From contig DATELH010000002.1 in assembly GCA_035276765.1 (NCBI GenBank), positions 806,001-870,000 of the forward strand: a DNA stretch of 64,000 nt, in the 5' to 3' direction. Within the stretch, counting starts at the first letter, position 1, and every line of letters begins with the position of its first letter. Origin of the DNA: DATASD01 sp035276765. Lineage in GTDB: Bacteria > Patescibacteriota > Saccharimonadia > Saccharimonadales > UBA4665. This document shows positions 49,408-57,275 of this stretch, in pieces. Made by a program: the position numbers and the translations under genes. The notes below the pieces were generated by a model that was given only the letters and a program-made list of their open reading frames with translations, searched no databases and was not told the origin of the DNA.

Positions 49408-49866
49408 CTAGTTAACGTTGACGGTGATGACGTAGTCTTTTTTGACGCCGCTGGCGTACCAGTACGGTGTGAAGCTAAACGTTTTGTCGGCGGAGAAGGT
49501 GATCGTTTTGGAGTCACCAGGGGCGATGGGGCCGCTGTCGAGTGCCGGATCGGTGCTTTTAAACTGGAGGCCGCCATGGTACACGCCGCTTTTTTCAACC
49601 ACAAAGGTTAGACTTACCTGCGCGCCTTTTTTCACGGTGATAGCTTCGTGGTCGGCGCTGCTGTCGTTGGCGGTTAGCGTAAAGCTGGGCGTCATGCTGT
49701 CGCTCGTAAGACTTCCGCTCGCATTTGTTGAAGCGGCCGAGTTCGATGAGCCGCCAGTGTTTGTAGTGGCCGATTTATCGTTGTTTTTCGAACCCTTAAA
49801 CATTACGAACGCCACAGCTGCGACGAGCAATACTACGACGACCCCGGCAAGGACTTTCTTGTTCAT
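49408..49866 (-). CDS. Anchored cupredoxin-like protein
   Basis: 152 residues from the ATG at 49866, where AGGAGG lies just after the TAA of the upstream gene; an in-frame ATG at 49899 also has AGGAGG but overlaps that gene. One helix (VLAGVVVVLLVAAVAFVMF), a Ser/Asn/Thr linker, then a beta-sandwich: DHEAITVKKGAQVSLTFVVE, SGPIAPGDSKTITFSADK, FTPYWYASG. This is the cupredoxin_1-like pattern, but the Cys/Met copper ligands are missing; one His (YHGGLQF) remains. Coupled to the heme-like membrane protein. Confidence 0.72.
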   Translation of the reverse strand: MNKKVLAGVVVVLLVAAVAFVMFKGSKNNDKSATTNTGGSSNSAASTNASGSLTSDSMTPSFTLTANDSSADHEAITVKKGAQVSLTFVVEKSGVYHGGLQFKSTDPALDSGPIAPGDSKTITFSADKTFSFTPYWYASGVKKDYVITVNVN

Positions 49867-49876
49867 ACTTCCTCCT

Positions 49877-50512
49877 TTATTTGGTTGCTGTTCGGTCATG
49901 GAACCTCCTGTAATAACTATATACCAGTGCCGCACCAAGGGTGATGCCGTAAAAATACCACAGTTTTTGGTACCAGCCGGACTCGGTCTGCACGCCGAGC
50001 CGCGAGGCGTGATAATACACGGCAACGACCGCCGCATCCACAACGTAATCCATGTAGCGCCACCATTTTTTGCCACCAAACTTGCGCCGGAATTCGTAGG
50101 CCAAAAAGACAAACAGGCTCACCGTGCCCAGGAGCGCCACCCAGCGCAAACTTGGTGCGACGTAGTGTTGCAAGTAGCTTTCCGGCGGCAGGCCAAACCC
50201 ATCGCGCCAGAGTTGCACAATTAAAATACTTGGATGGAATACGATGGCAACCAACACAATAAACCCGGTGGTCTGCCAAAAGTGGCTCAGCTGCGTGGAA
50301 ACGCCGGTAGCCTTGTGGAGCGCGCCAACCACATATTGCGACCACATGGTGCTAAACGCCACCAAACCAAAAAACGGAAACAAAATGTACGGTGTCAACA
50401 TGCGCCATTGCCAATGGAAACCTTGCCCCCACGCCGTAATTGCCAGTATGAGCACTACACCCAAAAGTAGCCAGACGAAATACTTGAAAGAATCGGTGCG
50501 GATTGTAGGCAT
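49877..50512 (-). CDS. Ferric-reductase-like transmembrane protein
   Basis: 211 residues, six membrane helices. His residues are in positions expected for heme b ligands: HKATGVSTQLSHFWQTTGFI, VLVAIVFHPSILIVQLW, and DYVVDAAVVAVYYHASRLGV. This resembles ferric reductase-like/MsrQ membrane domains without the flavin domain. Together with the cupredoxin-like gene directly downstream it could form an electron-transfer pair across the membrane. AGGGGA lies before the ATG. Confidence 0.7.
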   Translation of the reverse strand: MPTIRTDSFKYFVWLLLGVVLILAITAWGQGFHWQWRMLTPYILFPFFGLVAFSTMWSQYVVGALHKATGVSTQLSHFWQTTGFIVLVAIVFHPSILIVQLWRDGFGLPPESYLQHYVAPSLRWVALLGTVSLFVFLAYEFRRKFGGKKWWRYMDYVVDAAVVAVYYHASRLGVQTESGWYQKLWYFYGITLGAALVYSYYRRFHDRTATK

Positions 50513-50598
50513 AAATTCCCCTGTCTGCTCCCATCATACGCTTTTTTGGGGCAGGCGAAAAGATGGTTTCAAAAGAGAGCAGGCGCTATACTAAGCAG

Positions 50599-51180
50599 AT
50601 GGATATTGGAATTATCACCCTGGTTTTTGGCGTGATTTTTATTGCCGAGCTGCCGGACAAGTCGCTGTTCGCATCGTTGGTTTTGGGCACGAAATATCGC
50701 GGCTGGTATGTGTGGCTGGGCGCAGCTGCGGCGTTTTTGGTGCACGTGGTCTTGGCGATTACGGCCGGTAAGGCGCTCACACTCCTGCCGCACAATGTCG
50801 TAGAGATTATTGTGGCGTTGCTATTTTTGGCGGGCGGCCTGCTGTTGCTTTTTGGCAAGCATGGCGTTGAGGAAGAAGAGACGCACCCAGTGCCCAAAAG
50901 CCATCGTTTTTGGAAAGTGTTTGGCACGTCGTTTGCTGTTGTTTTTGTTGGGGAGTGGGGCGACATTACGCAGATCACCACCGCTAACTACGCGGCGCAT
51001 TACCAAAATGCCTTGAGCGTGGGTCTGGGTGCGACGCTTGGGCTTTGGGCGGTGACGGCTTTTGCGATTGTGGCCGGCAGGCGCGTGGTGCGCCGGATTC
51101 CAGCCAGGCTGCTTCAACGGATTACGGCCACCATTTTGCTCAGTTTTGCGGCGTACAGTTTTGTGCGGGTTTTTCGTTAG
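50599..51180 (+). CDS. GDT1/TMEM165-family Mn2+/Ca2+ transporter
   Basis: 193 residues, six helices. The two family motifs are present but changed: IFIAELPDKSLFASLVLG (usually ExGDKT/S; here ELPDKS) and FVGEWGDITQITTANYAA (usually EWGDKSQ; here Ile for Lys). GDT1 proteins export Mn or Ca. TATACT (50587-50592) ends 6 nt before the ATG without a Shine-Dalgarno sequence. Convergent with the L,D-transpeptidase. Confidence 0.9.
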   Translation: MDIGIITLVFGVIFIAELPDKSLFASLVLGTKYRGWYVWLGAAAAFLVHVVLAITAGKALTLLPHNVVEIIVALLFLAGGLLLLFGKHGVEEEETHPVPKSHRFWKVFGTSFAVVFVGEWGDITQITTANYAAHYQNALSVGLGATLGLWAVTAFAIVAGRRVVRRIPARLLQRITATILLSFAAYSFVRVFR

Positions 51181-51183
51181 GTC

Positions 51184-51801
51184 TTAGGCGACCACCGTGA
51201 CGGCGGTACCCACAACCGACCAGTCGTATATCCATTTGGCGGCGCCCAGCGGCAGCTCCACGCAGCCGTGCGAGCCGTTCATGGAGTTCGGATCGATGTT
51301 GCCGAACTCGCTCGTTTTGCGCCAGGTGGCGTCATGAAAGCCGTACACGCCGTACTGGTTGCTCAAAAACGGTTCCCAGTAGTACGCAAAGTCGTTCCAG
51401 GTGCCGGTGCTGTCGCTGCCTGTGAGCGTTTGGTTGGTTTGTTTGGCGTAAATGTGGTAAGTGCCAAGCGGGGTGAGGTCGGCTTCGAGCCGTTGCATGC
51501 CGGTGACTACGGGTGAATCGTACACTTGTTTGCCGCTGTCGCAAGCCCACAAGTGCCGTTCGCTGATGCTAATGAGCAGAAGCTGACCGCTCACACCGGC
51601 GCAGTGGTTGACTGCCGCCGCTTGTGTGGCCGCGGCCTGTGATTTTTTGTTGAGGTTGTGTTGATATACCGCCCAGCCACCGCCGCCAAGCAAAGCCAAA
51701 AGCACCGCAAAGGTTGCAAACTTTCGCAAAAAATGTCGCTTGGGCTTTGGCGCCTGGCGCTGGGAGAGGTAATTGGTGGTGGCGTAACGTTGCGCGCGCA
51801 T
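51184..51801 (-). CDS. L,D-transpeptidase (YkuD)
   Basis: 205 residues. A helix (FATFAVLLALLGGGGWAVY) anchors the protein; the outer domain begins GQLLLISISERHLWACDSGK and ends with the active-site motif NSMNGSHGCVELPLGAAKWI, with HGFHD-like GVYGFHDATW before it. It cross-links peptidoglycan by 3-3 bonds or attaches proteins. The stop is 3 nt from the convergent GDT1 gene. TAAAAT lies 7 nt before the ATG. Confidence 0.93.
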   Translation of the reverse strand: MRAQRYATTNYLSQRQAPKPKRHFLRKFATFAVLLALLGGGGWAVYQHNLNKKSQAAATQAAAVNHCAGVSGQLLLISISERHLWACDSGKQVYDSPVVTGMQRLEADLTPLGTYHIYAKQTNQTLTGSDSTGTWNDFAYYWEPFLSNQYGVYGFHDATWRKTSEFGNIDPNSMNGSHGCVELPLGAAKWIYDWSVVGTAVTVVA

Positions 51802-51870
51802 TGGTTATATTTTACAACAAAAAATAGATGTCTGCAAACAAGCGCAAGCGGCGTATTATAAAAGTACGAT

Positions 51871-52209
51871 ATGGCCGAACGCAGAAGACTCACCGACCAA
51901 CATGTCAAAATCCACAGCTCGTTGCCGTCGCTGGTGCGGCGCAAACTGAGTTGGCCTGTGGTTGGCATCGCTCTGGTGATTGCGGCGGTGCCGGCAGTTA
52001 CGGTGCACTTTTTGGAGCGGATTTCGTACCAGAATTCGCTGAACCGGCAACAGGTTGAGGCCGCGCAGGTGCAAGATCAAGCCGCGCAGCAAAAAGCCGA
52101 CCTCAAGCATGTTATCGACCTCAGCGACAAGCAAATTAACTGTCTGCAGTTGCAATCCGACGCCGCCAAGCAGTTCTGCAAAGAGCACGACGCGGTCACG
52201 CCTCTCTAA
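51871..52209 (+). CDS. Single-pass coiled-coil membrane protein
   Basis: 112 residues. A basic tail, one helix (LSWPVVGIALVIAAVPAVTV) and a Gln/Ala-rich coiled coil (SLNRQQVEAAQVQDQAAQQK), ending with two Cys (NCLQLQ, FCKEHD). The layout recalls FtsL/FtsB-like division proteins but lacks a motif. Divergent from the L,D-transpeptidase gene. A possible structured RNA follows. Confidence 0.7.
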   Translation: MAERRRLTDQHVKIHSSLPSLVRRKLSWPVVGIALVIAAVPAVTVHFLERISYQNSLNRQQVEAAQVQDQAAQQKADLKHVIDLSDKQINCLQLQSDAAKQFCKEHDAVTPL

Positions 52210-52219
52210 TCCACGCGTC

Positions 52220-52340
52220 CGCAGACGGAACTATGAGTCTGTGGTTTTGGCAGAAAGAAGCCCTTCCTGCGTGTTCAAGCACTGCGGATAAATTACCGCA
52301 AACTGCGCGCGCCAGAAAGGGCTGCTTCCCACTGTCGGAC
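52220..52340 (+). ncRNA. Possible structured RNA (314-nt region without genes)
   Basis: Between 52209 and 52524 no credible gene is found. The region folds well: CAGAC (52222-52226) with GTCTG (52237-52241); a long rod with AGCCCTT-c-CTG (52259-52269) pairing with CAG-a-AAGGGCT (52313-52323); inside it TGCGG (52283-52287) with CCGCA (52296-52300) around an 8-nt loop. A rod with internal bubbles resembles 6S-like RNAs or a leader. It lacks the SRP, RNase P and tmRNA signatures. No clear promoter or terminator, so this is tentative. Confidence 0.35.
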
Positions 52341-52523
52341 ACTGATTTTGAGCATGCGGGCTCGTGGCAAGCATAAGCTTGGGATTGGCTGAAAAATGTC
52401 ATTTTGGCGACGGTTTGGCGGCCAGTATTAAGGCTTTTCTAAAGGCGGCCGATTTACGATGAAAGTACTTTCGACGACCATTATGTCAGCAGAAAGCAAA
52501 CATTAGTTAGAAAGGGGGCAATT

Positions 52524-52781
52524 ATGCGAGCAATCGAACTACCGGAAGAATACGCGCTCGTTCTCCAGCAAGTCGACGAGAGCGGCGAGGAAGACTTTAA
52601 CACTTTGGTGGAAAGTCTGCGCTTTGACCGGAAACGCCTGTTGCACATTGTGCAGGCGCTCAAACACAAAGGACTCATCATGATGAACCAGAACGCGCGC
52701 GACCCGCTGATTCGCTTGAGTGCCAAAGGCCGGCGCCTGATGCGTTACCTGTGGCCGGAATCGTCACTGGGCATGGCCTAG
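52524..52781 (+). CDS. Small winged-helix DNA-binding protein
   Basis: 85 residues. DFNTLVESLRFDRKRLLHIV and ALKHKGLIMMNQN, DPLIRLSAKGRRLMRYL form a winged helix as in MarR/PadR-like regulators, without an effector domain. GGGGGCA lies before the ATG at a usual spacing. It stands alone before a terminator and the two-component system; its target is unknown. Confidence 0.75.
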   Translation: MRAIELPEEYALVLQQVDESGEEDFNTLVESLRFDRKRLLHIVQALKHKGLIMMNQNARDPLIRLSAKGRRLMRYLWPESSLGMA

Positions 52782-52792
52782 CCTTGACCGCT

Positions 52793-52828
52793 AAAGAGGC
52801 TGCCGGGACACCCGTGCGGCCTCTTTTC
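52793..52828 (+). terminator. Intrinsic terminator
   Basis: AAAGAGGC (52793-52800) pairs with GCCTCTTT (52819-52826), with a CGGG...CCCG inner stem, followed by TTC. Confidence 0.85.
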
Positions 52829-52832
52829 GTAA

Positions 52833-52865
52833 CTTTAGCAAACCTTAAAGAAGGCGGCGTACACT
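52833..52865 (+). promoter_or_regulatory. Direct-repeat box 1 and -10 before the response regulator
   Basis: CTTTA (52833-52837) and CCTTAAAG (52843-52850) repeat TTA with a 10-nt period; TACACT (52860-52865) follows 12 nt after the second TTA. The repeat takes the place of a -35. Matches the boxes at 54588 and 57190. Confidence 0.6.
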
Positions 52866-52875
52866 GTGCAGTACT

Positions 52876-53553
52876 ATGCGAGTATTAATTATTGAAGACG
52901 AGCACAAAATCGCTAATGCCGTAAAGGACGGGTTGGCCGGTGAGTCGTTCGCCGTAGACGTGGCCTATGATGGTCAGGAGGGCTTGAACGCGGCGCTGTT
53001 TGAGGACTACGATTTGGTGGTGCTCGACCGCATGTTGCCGGGTGGCATGGATGGCGTGGAGATTTGTCAAAGGCTGCGGGCCGAAGGCAAGCATGTGCCC
53101 GTGCTCATTTTGACTGCCAAAGACCACGTGCGCGACCGGGTGGAGGGCTTGAACGCCGGAGCCGACGATTACCTCGTAAAGCCTTTTTCGTTCGAAGAAC
53201 TTTTGGCACGGGTGAAGGCTTTGCTACGCCGTCCGCACGACAGTTTGGGCGAGACTTTGCAAGTGGCCGATCTCACTCTCGACACGGTCAACAAGGTAGT
53301 GCGTCGCGGCGACAAAACCATCCAGCTGTCGAGCAAAGAATACGCATTGCTCGAATATCTGCTGCGCAACAAAAACAAGGTGCTCAGCAAAAACAATATC
53401 ATGACGCATGTGTGGGATTTCGACGCCGACATCTTGCCGAACACCGTCGAGGTATTTATGACGTATTTGCGGGCGAAAATCGACAAGCCCTTTGATGAGC
53501 CGCGGCTAATCCAGACTGTGCGTGGCTTTGGTTATAAAATTGGGGAAGCCTGA
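52876..53553 (+). CDS. OmpR/PhoB-family response regulator
   Basis: 225 residues. The receiver domain has the acidic pair in IIEDEHKIANAV, the phospho-Asp in DLVVLDRMLPGG (about residue 52), Thr in VLILTAKD and Lys in DYLVKPFSFEE. The C-terminal winged helix has SSKEYALLEYLLRNKNKVLS and TVEVFMTYLRAKIDKPF, LIQTVRGFGYKIG. It forms a pair with the kinase 1 nt downstream. A direct repeat upstream of its own promoter suggests autoregulation. Confidence 0.96.
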   Translation: MRVLIIEDEHKIANAVKDGLAGESFAVDVAYDGQEGLNAALFEDYDLVVLDRMLPGGMDGVEICQRLRAEGKHVPVLILTAKDHVRDRVEGLNAGADDYLVKPFSFEELLARVKALLRRPHDSLGETLQVADLTLDTVNKVVRRGDKTIQLSSKEYALLEYLLRNKNKVLSKNNIMTHVWDFDADILPNTVEVFMTYLRAKIDKPFDEPRLIQTVRGFGYKIGEA

Positions 53554-53554
53554 A

Positions 53555-54583
53555 ATGAAGGCTAAGATTGACGGTTTTTTGCAAGCGCTCCGACCAACAA
53601 CCGGGCGGCTGGCGCTTTCGTACCTGGCGATTATTATGGCGATGAGCATCGGCTTTAGCTATGTGTTTTACCGGACGTCTGCGCACGAGCTGGGCCGGCA
53701 GCTGCCGGTGGTCCGGACTATCCCCCTTCCCGACAACACAACCGTTGTTGACTTTGGTAACTACCGCGACTTTTTTGAACGTCGTATCAACGAAGGCCGC
53801 GGCGACCTTTTGGGCAAATTAATTTTACTTAACTTGTTAACATTGGTGGGAGGCGCTTTTTTGAGCTACTATTTGGCGCGCCGCACGCTCGAACCCATCG
53901 AAAAAGCTATGGATGCTCAAAGCCGGTTCGCCAGCGACGCCAGTCACGAACTGCGTACGCCGCTCACCGTTATGCAAACTGAAAACGAGGTGGCTTTACG
54001 CAACCCGGAGCTTACCTTAAAACGCGCCAAAGAACTCCTGCGAAGCAATGTGGAAGAAGTGACGCGGCTGCGCGATTTGTCGGATGGCTTGCTGCGCCTG
54101 GCGCGTGGCGACCACGCGCTCGATATGCAACCGGTGTGGCTCGACGACGTCGCCAGCGACGCCATGAATGCCGTCCTTAAAACGGCACAGGCCAAAGAGA
54201 TTAGTATTGACGAGACTGTGCCGCACGTCCAGGCTTTGGGCGACCGCCAGAGTTTGGTGCAGGCGCTGGTCATTTTGCTCGACAACGCCATAAAATACAG
54301 CGACAAAAAAAGCGTGGTCCATTTGAAAGGTTCGGCAGGCAAACAGGTTTCGCTTAGCGTGCACGACCAAGGCATCGGCATTGGCACTGAGCACTTGCCG
54401 CATATTTTTGACCGTTTTTACCGAGCCGATCAAGCGCGGAGCAAGCAGCAGACGAGCGGCTATGGCTTGGGCCTGGCTATCGCCAAAAAGATTGTTGAGC
54501 AACATCATGGCGAAATTCACGTGGCAAGCGCGCCAAACAAAGGTGCGACATTCACGGTCCGCCTGCCGCGCGCCGAAGGCTAA
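53555..54583 (+). CDS. Sensor histidine kinase
   Basis: 342 residues from the ATG at 53555. Two helices (LALSYLAIIMAMSIGFSYVF and LILLNLLTLVGGAFLSYYLA) enclose about 55 outer residues, a short sensor loop; no HAMP is clear. The H-box is SDASHELRTPLTVMQTE, the N-box LLDNAIKYSD, the G1/F/G2 boxes DQGIGIGTEHLPHIFDRFYR and SGYGLGLAIAKKIVEQH. Short-loop kinases linked to ABC transporters often sense cell-envelope antibiotics together with the transporter, and such an operon follows. Confidence 0.95.
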   Translation: MKAKIDGFLQALRPTTGRLALSYLAIIMAMSIGFSYVFYRTSAHELGRQLPVVRTIPLPDNTTVVDFGNYRDFFERRINEGRGDLLGKLILLNLLTLVGGAFLSYYLARRTLEPIEKAMDAQSRFASDASHELRTPLTVMQTENEVALRNPELTLKRAKELLRSNVEEVTRLRDLSDGLLRLARGDHALDMQPVWLDDVASDAMNAVLKTAQAKEISIDETVPHVQALGDRQSLVQALVILLDNAIKYSDKKSVVHLKGSAGKQVSLSVHDQGIGIGTEHLPHIFDRFYRADQARSKQQTSGYGLGLAIAKKIVEQHHGEIHVASAPNKGATFTVRLPRAEG

Positions 54584-54587
54584 CCCT

Positions 54588-54620
54588 TTAAGCTTGCCTT
54601 AATTAACTCCGTGCTACAGT
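54588..54620 (+). promoter_or_regulatory. Direct-repeat box 2 and -10 before the ABC operon
   Basis: TTA at 54588-54590 (in CCTTTAAG) and at 54599-54601 (in GCCTTAATT) repeat with an 11-nt period; TACAGT (54615-54620) follows 13 nt after the second. Confidence 0.6.
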
Positions 54621-54648
54621 GGCGGCATAACGTAAATAAGGACAGACC

Positions 54649-56004
54649 ATGAATGTAGTGACACGGGGGATCCGAAACGCCTTTCGCAATACTGTGCGGA
54701 CGGTTTCGATCGTCGTAATTTTGGGATTGAGCGTGGGCTTGGCGCTTGCCATGCTCGTAGCCCGGCAGGCCGTGGGGCAGAAAATACAATCGGTGCAAGC
54801 CTCGGTTGGTAATACGGTGAGCATTTCGCCCGCTGGTTTGCGCGGCTTGCAAGGCGGCGGTGATGCGCTCACCGAAACGCAGCTGGCCGCTATCAAGAAG
54901 ATGGCGCACGTAAGCAGCCTGAACGAAAGCTTGGAAGACCAACTAAACACGCAAAATACTAACCTGCAATCGGCAATTGACCTGGGGAGTTTAGGTAAGC
55001 GCTTTGCCGAAAATGGCGCACGCGGATTCTCCCAGCACATTGACCAGAACGACAGCGCAAACGGCGAAATCTCTGGCCCACCGGTAACGCTGCGTGGTAC
55101 GACGGCGCCGGCTGAACTGTCTTCGACCATTGGCGACGGCACCTTTACGCTCAAAAGCGGCAGCGCGTTTGGTAGCACGAGCACCGATAGCGTTGCGATG
55201 GTAGGCAGCACTTTGGCAACCAAAAACAACCTGAAAGTCGGCTCGACCTTTACAGCTTATGGCACGACGGTAACGGTGACGGGCATTTTCGACGCCGGCA
55301 ATACCTTTAGCAACAACCAAGTGATTATGCCGCTGGCTACGGTGCAAAAACTGACGAACCAGAGTGGTTCGGTCACAAGTGCGACGGCCAAGGTTGATTC
55401 GGTCACTAATGTAGCCGCCGTGACGACTGCCATCAAAAACGCACTCGGCGACAAAGCCGACGTAACCAACGAGGCCGAGCAAGCCAAAAATACGATCGCG
55501 CCACTGCAAAATATCCAAACTATTTCTACGTACAGCTTGATTGGCGCAGTAGGGGCCGGCGCGGTGATCGTGCTGCTCACGATGGTGATGATTGTGCGCG
55601 AACGCCGCCGCGAAATTGGGGTCATCAAGGCTATTGGCGCCTCGAACTTTAAGGTGATGTTTCAGTTTATGGCTGAGGCCGTCACCCTCACCACATTTGG
55701 CGCGGTGATCGGCATTGGCTTGGGCGTGGTCGCCGCTAACCCCATCACCAAAATGCTCGTGAACAACACTGCTACTAGCAGTGGGCCGAGCGTAAATGGC
55801 GGCCCCGGGGGCGGTCTGCACATAGAGCACGCTGGCCCGCTCGGCGGTTTGCATAGCGGCCTTGCGAACATCCATGCAGCCGTGGGTTGGAGCATTATTT
55901 TGTACGGCTTTGCGGCAGCGCTGGTCATCGCCATTGTCGGCAGTGCCATGGCCTCGTTCTTCATCGCTAAAGTCCGGCCCGCCGAAGTAATGCGGACGGA
56001 ATAG
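54649..56004 (+). CDS. MacB/FtsX-like ABC transporter permease
   Basis: 451 residues. Helix 1 (TVSIVVILGLSVGLALAML) is followed by an outer MacB_PCD-like domain of about 250 residues (NTVSISPAGLRGLQGGGDAL, VMGSTLATKNNLKVG-type segment at about 185) and three C-terminal helices with VREREREIGVIKAIG-like RERRREIGVIKAIGASNFKV, the FtsX signature. A Gly/Pro-rich insert with GGPGGGLHIEHAGPLGGLHS lies between helices 3 and 4. AAGGA precedes the ATG. Works with the ATPase at 56016. Confidence 0.92.
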   Translation: MNVVTRGIRNAFRNTVRTVSIVVILGLSVGLALAMLVARQAVGQKIQSVQASVGNTVSISPAGLRGLQGGGDALTETQLAAIKKMAHVSSLNESLEDQLNTQNTNLQSAIDLGSLGKRFAENGARGFSQHIDQNDSANGEISGPPVTLRGTTAPAELSSTIGDGTFTLKSGSAFGSTSTDSVAMVGSTLATKNNLKVGSTFTAYGTTVTVTGIFDAGNTFSNNQVIMPLATVQKLTNQSGSVTSATAKVDSVTNVAAVTTAIKNALGDKADVTNEAEQAKNTIAPLQNIQTISTYSLIGAVGAGAVIVLLTMVMIVRERRREIGVIKAIGASNFKVMFQFMAEAVTLTTFGAVIGIGLGVVAANPITKMLVNNTATSSGPSVNGGPGGGLHIEHAGPLGGLHSGLANIHAAVGWSIILYGFAAALVIAIVGSAMASFFIAKVRPAEVMRTE

Positions 56005-56015
56005 AAAGGACCGAT

Positions 56016-56687
56016 ATGTTAGAAGTTACTGATATAAAACGAACCTTTAAGTCGGGCGACACCACGGTGCACGCCGTGGACGGGGTGAGCCTGCAAGTGC
56101 CTGACGGGCAGTTTGCCTCGATTGTTGGCAAGTCGGGAAGTGGCAAATCGACGCTATTGAGTTTGCTTGGCGCACTCGACCGACCCACGGACGGCAGCAT
56201 TAAGGTGGGCGGCAAAGACATTACTAAGTTGCACGACCACGCCCTCATTGCCTATCGTTGCCGCGAGATCGGCTTTGTGTTCCAGAGTTATAATTTGGTA
56301 CCAAACCTAACCGCGCTTGAAAACGTCATGCTCCCTATGGAGTTCGCCCGGTTGCCTAAAAAACAACGGGTGGCGCACGCCAAACAACTGCTCGAACAAG
56401 TCGGCCTCAGCGAAGACCAGATGGACCGCAAGCCGGGCAAACTGAGCGGCGGACAACAACAGCGCGTGTCGATTGCCCGGGCGCTGGCCAATCACCCCAA
56501 ACTTATTTTGGCCGATGAGCCGACCGGCAACCTCGACACACAAACCGGCAAAATGATTTTCGACCTGTTGCATAACCTTGCGCGTAGCGAAAATACCACT
56601 ATTGTGGTGGTAACACACGATTTGTCGATCGCTGGCAAAACTGATAAAACTTTCCGCCTGCAAGACGGCAAACTAACGGAGCGATAA
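56016..56687 (+). CDS. MacB/LolD-like ABC transporter ATPase
   Basis: 223 residues. Walker A GKSGSGKST, Q-loop VFQSYNLVPN, signature LSGGQQQRVSIARAL, Walker B LILADEPTGNLD, switch VVTHD. This matches the type that drives mechanotransmission by MacB-like permeases rather than classical transport. AAAGGA lies upstream of the ATG. It is 11 nt after the permease and 1 nt before the DUF5666-like gene. Confidence 0.95.
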   Translation: MLEVTDIKRTFKSGDTTVHAVDGVSLQVPDGQFASIVGKSGSGKSTLLSLLGALDRPTDGSIKVGGKDITKLHDHALIAYRCREIGFVFQSYNLVPNLTALENVMLPMEFARLPKKQRVAHAKQLLEQVGLSEDQMDRKPGKLSGGQQQRVSIARALANHPKLILADEPTGNLDTQTGKMIFDLLHNLARSENTTIVVVTHDLSIAGKTDKTFRLQDGKLTER

Positions 56688-56688
56688 C

Positions 56689-57189
56689 GTGGAAGAATTC
56701 AGTACAAATCCACCAAAAAGACGCGGAAGACTCCTTAAAAATGTCTATGTAAAGCCGGTGGCGGTCACGCTCGGCGCTGTGCTGGTGGTGGTGCTGAGCT
56801 TTGTTGCCGGCGCGCAGTTTGAGCGGCACCATAGTGGCAAAGCGGCGAAGCCACTGAGCGGACGCTTTGGCCAAGGTGTCGAGCAGCCCAGTGCTGGTGG
56901 ACGCATGCGCCATATGGGCACGCTTGGCACGGTTACTGCCGTGAGTGCCTCGAGCATCACTATTCAAAACAGCCGGATAGGTGGCAACACTACCTATACC
57001 ATCAACAGTGCAACCAAAATAACTAAGGACGGTGTGACGGCTTCGGTGGGCGATATCCAGACTGGCGCAACGGTGGTTATCCAGGCGAGCGGGTCGGACG
57101 TGGCCGCGGCTTCAGAGATCGAGATCAACCCAAGTATGGACGGCACCACGAGCCAGCTACCAGATATGCCAAGCACGAACGTCAACTAA
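56689..57189 (+). CDS. Anchored DUF5666-like protein of the ABC operon
   Basis: 166 residues from a GTG 1 nt after the ATPase stop. One helix (VAVTLGAVLVVVLSFVAGAQ), then a linker and an OB-like beta domain: MGTLGTVTAVSASSITIQNS, TTYTINSATKITKDGVTASV, DIQTGATVVIQASG, which is the repeating pattern of DUF5666. Possibly an outer accessory or sensor protein for the transporter and kinase. Confidence 0.82.
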   Translation: MEEFSTNPPKRRGRLLKNVYVKPVAVTLGAVLVVVLSFVAGAQFERHHSGKAAKPLSGRFGQGVEQPSAGGRMRHMGTLGTVTAVSASSITIQNSRIGGNTTYTINSATKITKDGVTASVGDIQTGATVVIQASGSDVAAASEIEINPSMDGTTSQLPDMPSTNVN

Positions 57190-57222
57190 TTTAACCTCAC
57201 TTTAAGTTTTGCCGCATACACT
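57190..57222 (+). promoter_or_regulatory. Direct-repeat box 3 and -10 after the ABC operon
   Basis: TTTA at 57190-57193 and CTTTAAG at 57200-57206 repeat TTA with an 11-nt period; TACACT (57217-57222) follows 12 nt after the second. A transcript from here would start inside the terminator hairpin, where a 12-codon frame begins at 57228. Confidence 0.55.
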
Positions 57223-57268
57223 AAAAATGTGCCTGGCCACTCCTACCGGTCCAGGCACATTTTAGTTT
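57222..57268. terminator. Strong bidirectional terminator
   Basis: AAAATGTGCCTGG (57224-57236) pairs with CCAGGCACATTTT (57251-57263), 13 bp, for the ABC operon on the plus strand and the MFS gene on the minus strand. Confidence 0.92.
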
Positions 57269-57275
57269 GGCAAGC

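Noticed and set aside
48369..49415. 348-codon open frame on the plus strand opposite glmS
   Set aside because: Shadow of glmS; no motif, and glmS is certain.
52220..52340. SRP RNA, RNase P RNA or tmRNA identity for the structured region
   Set aside because: The conserved cores (GGTCAGG..GGAAGGAAGCAG, GAGGAAAGTCC, and a tRNA-like 3' end) are not found on either strand.
54991..55875. 294-codon open frame on the minus strand inside the MacB-like permease
   Set aside because: Shadow frame; the plus-strand product has the FtsX signature and belongs to an operon.
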